From Bacillus rhizoplanae (GTDB lineage Bacteria > Bacillota > Bacilli > Bacillales > Bacillaceae_G), in assembly GCF_917563915.1 (NCBI RefSeq), contig NZ_CAKJTI010000008.1:62001-126000 (forward strand): DNA of 64,000 bases, written 5' to 3'. Made by a program: the position numbers and the translations under genes. A model generated the notes under the pieces. That model made no database searches. It saw only the letters and a program-made list of their open reading frames with translations, and was not told where the DNA came from. Below are positions 55,677 to 63,236 of the stretch, piece by piece. Numbering within the stretch: the stretch's first letter is position 1; every line of letters begins with the position of its first letter.

Positions 55677-55801
55677 TTTACCTTGCTCTAACGGGCAGTA
55701 ACATTTTTTCTAAATGAGGAGGATATTTCGTGTAAGAGCCCGATTGGTGCAAACTTTCCATCAATGAGAAAAACATTTCTCAATAGAAGTTCCATTTTTA
55801 T
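55677..55801 (-). repeat. Eroded bcr1-like element (125 bp)
   Basis: TTTACCTTGCTCTAACGGGC ... AGCCCGATTGGTGCAAACTT ... GAAGTTCCATTTTTAT. It lies upstream of yhjE. Confidence 0.72.
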
Positions 55802-55920
55802 CTTTTCCCGTTATTACTTTACCATTATTGGACAATAAGGGGAAATAACATATATGACAACTAGATATATATTTATTAGTGTTCCATATTTTTAAGAGAA
55901 AATCCTGTTTCAAATAACAA

Positions 55921-55948
55921 AAAAAGGATGGCATTTGCCATCCTTTTT
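55921..55948 (-). terminator. Terminator after the cold-shock gene
   Basis: Stem AAAAAGGATGGCA / TGCCATCCTTTTT, two-base loop as drawn (larger in practice). Confidence 0.9.
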
Positions 55949-55967
55949 CACACTATGATCTATAAGA

Positions 55968-56168
55968 TTATAGTTTTACAACGTTTTTAGCTTGAGGTCC
56001 ACGGTTACCATCTTCTACTTCAAAGCTAACTTTTTCGCCTTCTTCTAAAGATTTGAAACCTTCAGTTGTGATAGCAGAGAAATGTACGAATACATCGTTT
56101 TCGCCTGGAACTTCGATGAAACCGAAACCTTTTTCATTGTTAAACCATTTTACTTGACCTGTTTTCAT
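55968..56168 (-). CDS. Cold-shock protein (Csp family)
   Basis: 66-residue single-stranded nucleic-acid-binding OB-fold protein. RNP1 is KGFGFIEV (about 13-20) and RNP2 VFVHFSAI (26-33). The end is [15 protein letters not shown]. cereus has several csp genes, and I cannot tell which this is. AGGAGGAAG precedes the ATG. A long structured leader lies upstream. Confidence 0.95.
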   Translation of the reverse strand: MKTGQVKWFNNEKGFGFIEVPGENDVFVHFSAITTEGFKSLEEGEKVSFEVEDGNRGPQAKNVVKL

Positions 56169-56169
56169 A

Positions 56170-56330
56170 ATAACTTCCTCCTAGAAAATAAATATAATTT
56201 GTAGTTTTCACAACATAAAAAAAGAATCCACACATTATCAAATGCGAAACAGAACACATACATAATTTCCTCGCTAGTTTCACGGCATTTGATAACATAT
56301 GGATTGCTTGATTTAAGTATTCAACTGTAC
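56170..56330 (-). promoter_or_regulatory. Structured 5' leader of the cold-shock gene
   Basis: TTATCAAATGC (56235-56245) pairs with GCATTTGATAA (56285-56295), and the adjoining GAAAC/GTTTC (56246-56250, 56277-56281) extends the stem. Long leaders with temperature-responsive folding are known for cspA-type mRNAs. A thermosensor role here is inferred. Confidence 0.5.
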
Positions 56331-56656
56331 ATTAACTATATCATACTGAAGAAAAAATGTAAAACATAATTTGCGAGAAGAAGAAAATATAGAAAAAAAC
56401 AGATAGAACCTGCACCTAATTCTTTCTATGAAAAAAGTCTCCGACAAGACATATTAGGGACTAAAAAGAGGGTTAACTATATGCGCACATAATAAGATGT
56501 GGGAACTCATCTACATGAAAATCATCTCACATACTCGATTTTCAAAACAGCTAAAAAAAATTCTGTTGATAACGGAAAAACCATTAGTTAACATTCCCTT
56601 TAAGTATGATATACTTATATCTATAAAACTTAATATATCAGAAAAAAGGTGATATT
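56331..56656. other. Intergenic, no gene seen
   Basis: About 325 AT-rich bases upstream of the DUF5065 pseudogene. No reading frame with a ribosome site and no clear hairpin. Confidence 0.5.
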
Positions 56657-57058
56657 ATAAAAAAGTTGATTAAATCAACTTTTTTAGCATTAAGTTTAGT
56701 AATAGGGGCAGGTTCAACTGTTACTTTTGCTGCAGAAACTGAAAATTATGTTCACAAAACACCAACAGTATATGAAAATATAAACACAAGTTCTATTTAT
56801 CTAAAAATACCTGTCGACTCAAGTTTTGGATCTGGTAAAGTAGTTTGGCAAGTACAACAACCAGATGGAACATGAGAAAATGTTGTGTATCCACTTACAA
56901 GAAACCCGCAATATTTTGTAGGTTGTGCGATGTCATTAGGAATTTCAAAACCATCATTATCAATGCCGCAATCTTACAGAGTTAAAATGATTAACTCAAC
57001 GACTAATACAACATTTATTTCTGACCCTGTAAAGATTACTCCATACGCTAAATACTAA
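56657..57058 (+). pseudogene. DUF5065-type secreted protein gene, two inactivating changes
   Basis: The frame reads I-KKLIKSTFLALSLVIG... as a signal peptide ending TFAAET, then YVHKTPTVYENINTSSIYLK ... VVWQVQQPDGT, a TGA stop (56873-56875), ENVVYPLTRNPQYFVG ... SYRVKMINSTTNTTFISDPV KITPYAKY. This matches my recollection of the B. cereus DUF5065 family. The expected ATG is ATA (56657-56659), well placed behind AAGGTG, and there is one internal stop. The rest is intact, so inactivation is recent. Confidence 0.78.
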
Positions 57059-57142
57059 TGAATATTGTCTCGATAATAGCCGCACTGTTAATACGGAATT
57101 AAAACTCTTATTTTGATTAACAAGTTTTCTATGTATGAACGA

Positions 57143-57171
57143 GAAAAAGGAGGAATCTACCTTCCTTTTTC
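57143..57171. terminator. Terminator between DUF5065 pseudogene and comK
   Basis: Stem GAAAAAGGAGG / CTTCCTTTTTC with one mismatch, seven-base loop. Confidence 0.75.
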
Positions 57172-57184
57172 TTGTTCCATATCA

Positions 57185-57763
57185 TCAATCTTCTTTCTTT
57201 AAAAGATACATCTTCTCATATGCTGGTTTTAGCTCTAAAATTTCATTTTGATTAACCATTAAAAACTTGGGCTCTGTTTGTTTTCTTTTTCTATCTTCAA
57301 ATTCTGCACGCAGCTGTGCAGTTCGATTTCTTTGATTTTCAAAGCTGTTTTTAGATACTTCTAGTTTAATTGTCTGACCATTTATGAATTCAATGAGAAT
57401 ATTTCCATGCGGAAGTTTTGTCACACTTTCAATATGAAAATGAGATAACCAGGCACATTCTTTGCGAGAGTAAGAAAATGTGGGGAAAAAATAAATATGA
57501 TCTGTAGGACTGATTGCAATCGGTGCTTTATGCGTAAAACCTGTGTATTCTTTCGTGCCGTCTTTCCGCCCGCCAAAGCTAGCTCCATATTGACGACAGC
57601 TTTGCTCCACAATCTCAAGTGGTTTTTGGTACACAAAAAACTCATCACTTTCTTCAATCACGCGCGTCACAATTCGTTTATCTTTCAAAACAATTGGAAG
57701 TAGAGCAATCGTTTTTGAATTAATAATGTACTGTGGCGTGTATTTTTCAGCTTCACTAGTCAT
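57185..57763 (-). CDS. comK: Competence transcription factor ComK
   Basis: 192 residues from the ATG at 57763, identical in length to B. subtilis ComK. Clear matches to the family: TIALLPIVLKDKRIVTRVIE, KPLEIVEQSCRQYGASFGGR, ISPTDHIYFFPTFSYSRKEC, NGQTIKLEVSKNSFENQRNRT. ComK binds AT-boxes and activates DNA-uptake genes. AAAAAGGAGAG gives the start; the frame from 57784 runs through it. An inverted repeat lies just upstream. The C-terminus (KPAYEKMYLLKKED) differs from B. subtilis. Confidence 0.93.
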   Translation of the reverse strand: MTSEAEKYTPQYIINSKTIALLPIVLKDKRIVTRVIEESDEFFVYQKPLEIVEQSCRQYGASFGGRKDGTKEYTGFTHKAPIAISPTDHIYFFPTFSYSRKECAWLSHFHIESVTKLPHGNILIEFINGQTIKLEVSKNSFENQRNRTAQLRAEFEDRKRKQTEPKFLMVNQNEILELKPAYEKMYLLKKED

Positions 57764-57788
57764 CTTTTTTCTCTCCTTTTTCATTTTT

Positions 57789-57811
57789 AGATAATTTTTA
57801 TGTAATTATCT
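57789..57811 (-). promoter_or_regulatory. Inverted repeat in comK leader
   Basis: AGATAATT (57789-57796) and AATTATCT (57804-57811), seven-base spacer, about 25 bases before the comK start. It could be an AT-rich protein-binding site or a leader hairpin. Confidence 0.45.
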
Positions 57812-58013
57812 ACATGGATAATTGTACCATTTCAATTTAGGAATACTCGTCATTTTCATTTTTTTTACAATTTCTTATTATTAGATTAAAGTTTCCTTTT
57901 ATATATCTTTATAAATACTAAATTTAAATAGCGTATTCTTCCTGTATAAAATAACATTTCCTTATATGAAACTTTATACTCTAACCTTTCGAAATATTTG
58001 TAACAAAAGAAAA

Positions 58014-58033
58014 AGCCAGCTCGAAAGCTGACT
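58014..58033 (-). terminator. Terminator after aceA
   Basis: Stem AGTCAGC / GCTGGCT (one G-U), six-base loop, then TTTTTC on the minus strand. Confidence 0.88.
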
Positions 58034-58043
58034 CTCTCTATTA

Positions 58044-59318
58044 TCATCGCGTAAACTGCTCTTCCTCTGTAGATCCTTTCAATGCTGTTGTCGACGAAGT
58101 TCCGCCCGTAACCACTTGTGCTACTTCATCAAAGTATCCTGTACCTACTTCGCGTTGATGACGCGTTGCAGAATAGCCGTATTGCTCTGCTGCAAATTCA
58201 GCTTGCTGCAGTTCTGAGTAGGCAGCCATACCTCGTTCTTTGTAACCGCGCGCTAATTCAAACATGCCGTAGTTTAAAGCATGGAAACCAGCAAGCGTTA
58301 CAAATTGGAATTTATATCCGTAAGATGCAATTTCTTTTTGGAAGTTTGCAATTGTTTCATCATCTAATTTTTTCTTCCAGTTAAAGGACGGCGAACAGTT
58401 GTAAGCTAATAGTTTACCAGGGAATTTTTCATGAATTGCTTCTGCAAAACGTTTCGCATCTTCTAAATTCGGTTCAGATGTTTCACACCATACAAGATCT
58501 GCATACGGTGCATATGCTAAGCCGCGCGCAATCGCTTGGTCAAGTCCAGCTTTCGTACGGAAGAATCCTTCCGGTGTTCTTTCTCCTGTAATAAACGACT
58601 TATCAACAGGATCAATATCACTTGTAATTAGATCAGCTGCATCTGCATCCGTTCTTGCGATAATGAGCGTTGGTACTCCCATTACATCAGCCGCAAGACG
58701 TGCTGATACTAAATTGCGCACTGCCGTTTGTGTAGGTAGTAATACTTTTCCGCCTAAATGACCACATTTCTTTTCCGAAGAAAGCTGATCTTCAAAGTGA
58801 ACACCAGCCGCTCCTGCTTCAATCATTCCTTTCATGAGTTCAAATACATTAAGCTGTCCGCCAAAGCCAGCTTCTGCATCGGCAACAATTGGTACAAAGT
58901 AATCAATATCACCACTGCCTTCCATATGCTGAATTTGATCAGCACGCTGTAGTGTTTGATTAATACGCTTTACAACTGCCGGCACACTATTTGCTGGGTA
59001 CAAGCTTTGGTCTGGGTACATTTGTCCTGCCAAGTTTGCATCTGCTGCTACTTGCCAGCCGCTTAAATAAATTGCTTGCAAACCTGCCTTTACTTGCTGC
59101 ATTGCTTGATTCCCAGTTAATGCTCCTAATGCATGAATGTAATCTTCACTATGAAGAGAATTCCAAAGCTTTTCCGCGCCGCGGCGTGCTAACGTATATT
59201 CAATATCAATCGATCCGCGCAAACGAATGACATCTTCTGCAGAATATGGACGTGTAACCCCTTTCCAGCGTTTAAGCTCCCAACTCTCTTGTAACTGTTG
59301 TACTCTTTCATTTACCAT
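58044..59318 (-). CDS. aceA: Isocitrate lyase
   Basis: Glyoxylate shunt enzyme splitting isocitrate into succinate and glyoxylate. 424 residues from the ATG at 59318. The active-site motif [11 protein letters not shown] holds the catalytic Cys. [13 protein letters not shown] (metal-binding Asp) and YNCSPSFNW are present. A closer ATG three codons upstream overlaps the AAGGGGATGG site. Downstream partner of aceB, separated by a 54-bp bcr1-like element. Confidence 0.96.
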   Translation of the reverse strand: MVNERVQQLQESWELKRWKGVTRPYSAEDVIRLRGSIDIEYTLARRGAEKLWNSLHSEDYIHALGALTGNQAMQQVKAGLQAIYLSGWQVAADANLAGQMYPDQSLYPANSVPAVVKRINQTLQRADQIQHMEGSGDIDYFVPIVADAEAGFGGQLNVFELMKGMIEAGAAGVHFEDQLSSEKKCGHLGGKVLLPTQTAVRNLVSARLAADVMGVPTLIIARTDADAADLITSDIDPVDKSFITGERTPEGFFRTKAGLDQAIARGLAYAPYADLVWCETSEPNLEDAKRFAEAIHEKFPGKLLAYNCSPSFNWKKKLDDETIANFQKEIASYGYKFQFVTLAGFHALNYGMFELARGYKERGMAAYSELQQAEFAAEQYGYSATRHQREVGTGYFDEVAQVVTGGTSSTTALKGSTEEEQFTR

Positions 59319-59340
59319 TTCTTCCATCCCCTTTTCTTCA

Positions 59341-59394
59341 TTTATCCCGCTATTTACGGGCAGTAAGACTCCACTGATGGAGACTTCACTTTAT
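59341..59394 (-). repeat. Short 54-bp bcr1-like element inside the aceB-aceA operon
   Basis: TTTATCCCGC ... CAGTAAGACTCCACTGATGG ... CACTTTAT. It starts on the aceB stop codon and ends 23 bases before the aceA start. Confidence 0.9.
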
Positions 59395-60980
59395 AAAATT
59401 TCATACCCTGGTAACGTTAAAAACGACTCAAATTCATCATTCATAACAAGAGTAGTAAATAATTTCGTAGCTTCTATAAATCGTCCTTTTTCAAAACGAT
59501 CCCTACCAATCTCTTGTTCTATTTTTGCTAACTCTTCTGTTTTGAACTGTTCTACCAGCGCAAACGTAATCTTTCTTCCATCCTCTAACTTTCCTTCCTC
59601 GTGACGAATCCATTGCCACACTTGTGCACGTGAAATTTCTGCGGTTGCCGCATCTTCCATTAAATTACAAATCGGTGCTGCGCCTCTGCCGCTTAACCAC
59701 GATGCAATATATTGAATCCCAACGCTAATATTTGTACGAAGGCCGGCTTCTGTAATCGTTCCCACAGGAACTTCTAATAAATCTTGTTCTGTTATACTAA
59801 TTTCTTCTCGTTTTCGATATATTTGATTTGGTGTTTTCATAATGCGATCAAATACTTCCATCGCTACAGGTACAAGTCCCGGGTGGGCAACCCAAGTCCC
59901 ATCATGTCCATCACACGCCTCACGCTCTTTATCGGCACGTACTTTCTCAAATGCAGCTTCATTCGCTACCGAATCGTTCTTAATTGGAATTTGTGCTGCC
60001 ATCCCTCCCATTGCCGGTGCATTGCGGCGATGGCACGTTTGAATCACACGCAAACAATAAGCGCGCATAAACGGAACACTCATCGTCACCTGTGCCCGGT
60101 CCGGAAGTAGAAACTGTTTATGATTGCGGAAAGTTTTTAAGAAGCTAAAAATATAATCCCAACGTCCGCAATTTAACCCTGCTGAATGATCGCGAAGCTC
60201 ATATAAAATTTCATCCATCTCAAATGAAGCGTGAATCGTTTCTAAAAGTGCGGTTGCTTTAATCGTTCCATTTGGAATATCAATATATTTTTGTGCAAAT
60301 ACGAACACATCATTCCATAGTCTCGCTTCTAAGTAACTCTCCATTTTAGGTAAGTAAAAGTATGGACCGCTCCCTTTTTTTATTAACGCTTTTGCATTAT
60401 GAAAAAAGAACAGTCCAAAATCTAATAAACTGCCTGATATTTCTTCACCATCTATTAACACATGCTTTTCTTGTAAATGCCATCCACGTGGACGTACCAT
60501 TAATACAGCTGTTCGTTCATTGAGACAATACTCTTTACCATTTGAATTGTCATATGAAATCGTTCCCTTAACTGCATCTCGTAAGTTTATTTGTCCTTCA
60601 ATTGAATTTTGCCATGTCGGTGCATTAGAATCTTCAAAATCTGCCATAAATATACGTGCTCCTGAATTCAGAGCATTTATAACCATCTTGCGATCAACCG
60701 GACCTGTAATTTCTACGCGGCGGTCTTGTAAATCATCCGGAAGCGGCGCAATGGTCCAATCATCCACTCGAACATGTGCAGTTTCCTCTAAAAAATACAG
60801 CAACTCTCCTGTATCAATTCTCTTTCGTTTTTCTATTCGTTTCTGTAGTAATTCTTTACGGCGCTCGTTAAAATTCTTATGCAGCTCTTTTAAAAACGAG
60901 AGTGCTTCTGGTGTCAAAATCTCCAAATACGCCGGTAATACTTCTCCAACGAGTGTGACCCGTGAAGTTTGTGTCGACAT
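59391..60980 (-). CDS. aceB: Malate synthase A
   Basis: Second shunt enzyme: glyoxylate plus acetyl-CoA to malate. 529 residues, normal for malate synthase A. TGPVDRKMVINALNSGARIF MADFEDSNAPTW, MVRPRGWHLQEKH, GLNCGRWDYIFSF (catalytic Arg/Glu region) and CDGHDGTWVAHPGLVP are all present. AGAAGGAGATG precedes the ATG. First gene of the aceB-aceA operon. The stop TAA coincides with the end of the short repeat. Confidence 0.97.
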   Translation of the reverse strand: MSTQTSRVTLVGEVLPAYLEILTPEALSFLKELHKNFNERRKELLQKRIEKRKRIDTGELLYFLEETAHVRVDDWTIAPLPDDLQDRRVEITGPVDRKMVINALNSGARIFMADFEDSNAPTWQNSIEGQINLRDAVKGTISYDNSNGKEYCLNERTAVLMVRPRGWHLQEKHVLIDGEEISGSLLDFGLFFFHNAKALIKKGSGPYFYLPKMESYLEARLWNDVFVFAQKYIDIPNGTIKATALLETIHASFEMDEILYELRDHSAGLNCGRWDYIFSFLKTFRNHKQFLLPDRAQVTMSVPFMRAYCLRVIQTCHRRNAPAMGGMAAQIPIKNDSVANEAAFEKVRADKEREACDGHDGTWVAHPGLVPVAMEVFDRIMKTPNQIYRKREEISITEQDLLEVPVGTITEAGLRTNISVGIQYIASWLSGRGAAPICNLMEDAATAEISRAQVWQWIRHEEGKLEDGRKITFALVEQFKTEELAKIEQEIGRDRFEKGRFIEATKLFTTLVMNDEFESFLTLPGYEIL

Positions 60981-61024
60981 ATTAGCATCTCCTTCTCTTC
61001 AAACTGTTTTATAACAGATTTGAT

Positions 61025-61291
61025 TTTATGTTTATATTATATAACAAAAAATCAGAAAAGGAATATTTTTTTTGAATATTTTAACAACATTCAAAAATTG
61101 GTTTATCCATACTTATCACATCAATTTTTTAAAAAAACAAAATATATAGGTATTACAATCACAACAACCGAGTTAAGTTGAGGCATATTCAGGCCTAAAT
61201 TACGCAAAAGTAGCTGTAGATGAAAACTCCCACCTTAAAATAGGCTACGCCCCGTACGTTTTGAAGATGAAGTTTCATTTCCAATTTTTAC
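61025..61291. other. Intergenic with a possible coding relic
   Basis: Around 61177-61290 the plus strand reads EAYSGLNYAKVAVDENSHLK IGYAPYVLKM without a stop, ending inside the bcr1-like element. There is no start codon or ribosome site. It may be the eroded tail of a gene I cannot name. Confidence 0.3.
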
Positions 61292-61345
61292 ATAAAGCGA
61301 AACTTCCATCAGTGGGGTTCTTACTGCCCGTTAATACGGGATAAA
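61292..61345 (+). repeat. Short 54-bp bcr1-like element
   Basis: ATAAAGCGAAACTTCCATCA, GTGGGGT, TCTTACTGCCCGTTAATACG, GGATAAA. The 3' hairpin here has a T-A pair where other copies have T-G or C-G. Confidence 0.9.
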
Positions 61346-61379
61346 AAAAGCATAAGGTGTACAACACCCTATGCTTTTT
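61345..61379 (-). terminator. Terminator after rsgI
   Basis: Arms AAAAAGCATAAGGTGT / ACACCCTATGCTTTTT with one mismatch and a three-base loop. Confidence 0.88.
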
Positions 61380-61426
61380 AAATACTCTATAGATTTTTCT
61401 TTCCCCTCATGTTTTGGAGCAGGGAC

Positions 61427-62449
61427 TTATTTGTCTTCTTTTTTATGCTCTTTGTCTTCTTGTTTCTGTTCTTTTTTATACTCTTTATCTTCTTGTTTCT
61501 GTTCTTTTTTATACTCTTTATTTTCTTGTTTCTGCTCTTTATCTTCTTGTTTCTGTTCTCTTTTATACTCTTTATCGTTGTTTCCTTCTTGATGCCCATT
61601 ATTTCTTTTTGGTTGCTGGGGCTGCTGTTCTTGGGATTGCTTTTGTTCTTTTTGCTCTTGCTCCTCATGTCTTTCTTCCTTTACAGAAGACGAATTCGAT
61701 GACGAATTTGATGATGCATCCGGTGGCGACTCTGGTTGCGATTGTACCTCTGGAGGCTGTTGCTCCTGATTAGACGACGGCGGCGGAACAAGCGATTTCT
61801 TCTTCTCATTCTCTTGCTTTATATAAACACCTGTGCCGACTCCTGCTTTTTGGGCATTCTCGCGCACTTGCATAGTACTGTCTTGATATACGACTGCAAC
61901 ATGTTTTGTCTCATACTCTTTCTTTAACCCTTGCATAGCCTTTTGCAACTGCGGTTCTAGCGACTTTTCCTCTGTAACAGATGTTAACATAACTTGCTTG
62001 TCATTCGTTAAGTATCCATCCTCTTGACTTTGCTTTACAATGGTATGTACTACGTCCTGCAAAGATTGATTTTTCCATTGTTTCATTTCTTTTAAAATGC
62101 GCTTTCCATCATCATTACAAGCTCGCAATTCTATAACACGAAGATCCTTTGTTACACTCGCCTCTAAACTTGGATTAATATCAACAGAGACATAAGCGAG
62201 TGCTTTTTCTTCCGGTTGGTTGTAGAAAAACAGAAAAACACATAGAAAACAAGCAACAATTAACGATGCAGGCTTTAAGAAAGAAGGGATTGAAAAACGC
62301 GGTACTCTTTGTTCTTGTTCGTTAAACGAGACTTCCTCTCCAATCATATAAGAGTGCGATTTTCTTTTAAACGTGATAAACTCTCCGTCTGGCGTTAAAA
62401 CAACTACGTGATGTTTTTTAATATCCATCACAATCCCTTTATTCATCAT
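61427..62449 (-). CDS. rsgI: Anti-sigma factor RsgI
   Basis: 340-residue membrane anti-sigma factor for SigI. N-terminal RsgI domain (MDIKKHHVVVLTPDGEFITF KRK, residues about 8-50), one membrane segment (about 59-76, LIVACFLCVFLFFY), then an external domain with AYVSVDINPSLEASVTKDLR VIEL (family hallmark). The long hydrophilic tail is Ser/Pro/Gln-rich, then Lys/Glu/Gln repeats. The last ~60 residues are 11-residue units of KKEQKQEDKEY type. Its start overlaps the sigI stop by 11 bases. Confidence 0.92.
   Translation of the reverse strand: MMNKGIVMDIKKHHVVVLTPDGEFITFKRKSHSYMIGEEVSFNEQEQRVPRFSIPSFLKPASLIVACFLCVFLFFYNQPEEKALAYVSVDINPSLEASVTKDLRVIELRACNDDGKRILKEMKQWKNQSLQDVVHTIVKQSQEDGYLTNDKQVMLTSVTEEKSLEPQLQKAMQGLKKEYETKHVAVVYQDSTMQVRENAQKAGVGTGVYIKQENEKKKSLVPPPSSNQEQQPPEVQSQPESPPDASSNSSSNSSSVKEERHEEQEQKEQKQSQEQQPQQPKRNNGHQEGNNDKEYKREQKQEDKEQKQENKEYKKEQKQEDKEYKKEQKQEDKEHKKEDK
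61430..61580. repeat. 33-bp coding tandem repeats in rsgI
   Basis: Units around TTCTTGTTTCTGTTCTTTTT, each encoding KKEQKQEDKEY or a shortened version (EQKQENKEY). Four to five units, likely variable by slippage. Confidence 0.85.
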
Positions 62450-63161
62450 TCTTCCTCCCTCTTATATAATCAAGAATATATGTATAGTTGTTTACAAAGA
62501 TAATACACATTGCAATAATGTATTTTCTGTGCCGCTCCAACGTTTTCCGACTCGCCCTAACACGCGGTTCAATTTGTTTAAGCGGTAATTTTTTCTTTCG
62601 GAACAGCTCTTCTATCATTTTCTCTTCTTTTATAACAATCTTTGCAATTTCTATTAAGTGCTCACGCGTATCACGATGCTTTGGAGATTCCTTCGCAAGC
62701 TCTGCAAATGTGATTTTAAATTCGTCTAGTACACTTTGAAAATGAAGAATTTCCTCCTTACGGTTACTGTTTTCCATCTCTTTCATATACTCCGTAAGCG
62801 ATGCCTGCATTTCTACCATTTCCTCTTGCTGGTCTTCTTTTAAAAAGACGAGATTATGCCTAGACTCCTTGCGTATATAGTCAATTACATCTCTTTTTAT
62901 AAGAAGCTCAGCAAACGCCAGAAAAGATTTTCCTTTTTTATATGAATATTGTTCAATTGCTTGATTAAACGCAAACAATCCAATGCTATATTCATCATCC
63001 TGCTCCGTAATATACCGGCGACAAACAGACGAGATTGATTTTCGAATAAAAGGCCGATACTGTGCGATAAAAGCTTCCTTATCTCCTTCGTTGTTTTGTA
63101 TGTTAAATACGATATCTTCTATGGCCGGTTTTTTTATGATTTTCATCATTAAACTCAACAC
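62439..63161 (-). CDS. sigI: RNA polymerase sigma factor SigI
   Basis: 240 residues from the GTG at 63161, which lies after GGAGGGGGA; the frame from 63191 runs through this site. Sigma region 2 includes KEAFIAQYRPFIRKSISSVC RRY, DDEYSIGLFAFNQAIEQYSY and SFLAFAELLIKRDVIDYIRK. The C-terminal DNA-binding domain has LPLKQIEPRVRASRKTLERH RKYI. It is a heat/cell-envelope sigma factor in B. subtilis. It forms a translationally coupled pair with rsgI. Confidence 0.94.
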   Translation of the reverse strand: MLSLMMKIIKKPAIEDIVFNIQNNEGDKEAFIAQYRPFIRKSISSVCRRYITEQDDEYSIGLFAFNQAIEQYSYKKGKSFLAFAELLIKRDVIDYIRKESRHNLVFLKEDQQEEMVEMQASLTEYMKEMENSNRKEEILHFQSVLDEFKITFAELAKESPKHRDTREHLIEIAKIVIKEEKMIEELFRKKKLPLKQIEPRVRASRKTLERHRKYIIAMCIIFVNNYTYILDYIRGRKNDE

Positions 63162-63198
63162 TAGTAATCCCCCTCCCCCCTTTTGCTTCAAATAGCAA

Positions 63199-63223
63199 AA
63201 TGGTCACTAAAGAAGTGACCATT
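63199..63223 (-). terminator. Terminator between the DUF5667 gene and sigI
   Basis: Perfect 10-bp stem AATGGTCACT / AGTGACCATT with a five-base loop. Confidence 0.75.
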
Positions 63224-63236
63224 ATACCACAATTTC

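Noticed and set aside
23680-61345. Dispersed repeats read as CRISPR-like or as terminators
   Set aside because: Copies are kilobases apart with their own ATAAA boundaries; most adjoin a separate genuine terminator, so they are interspersed elements.
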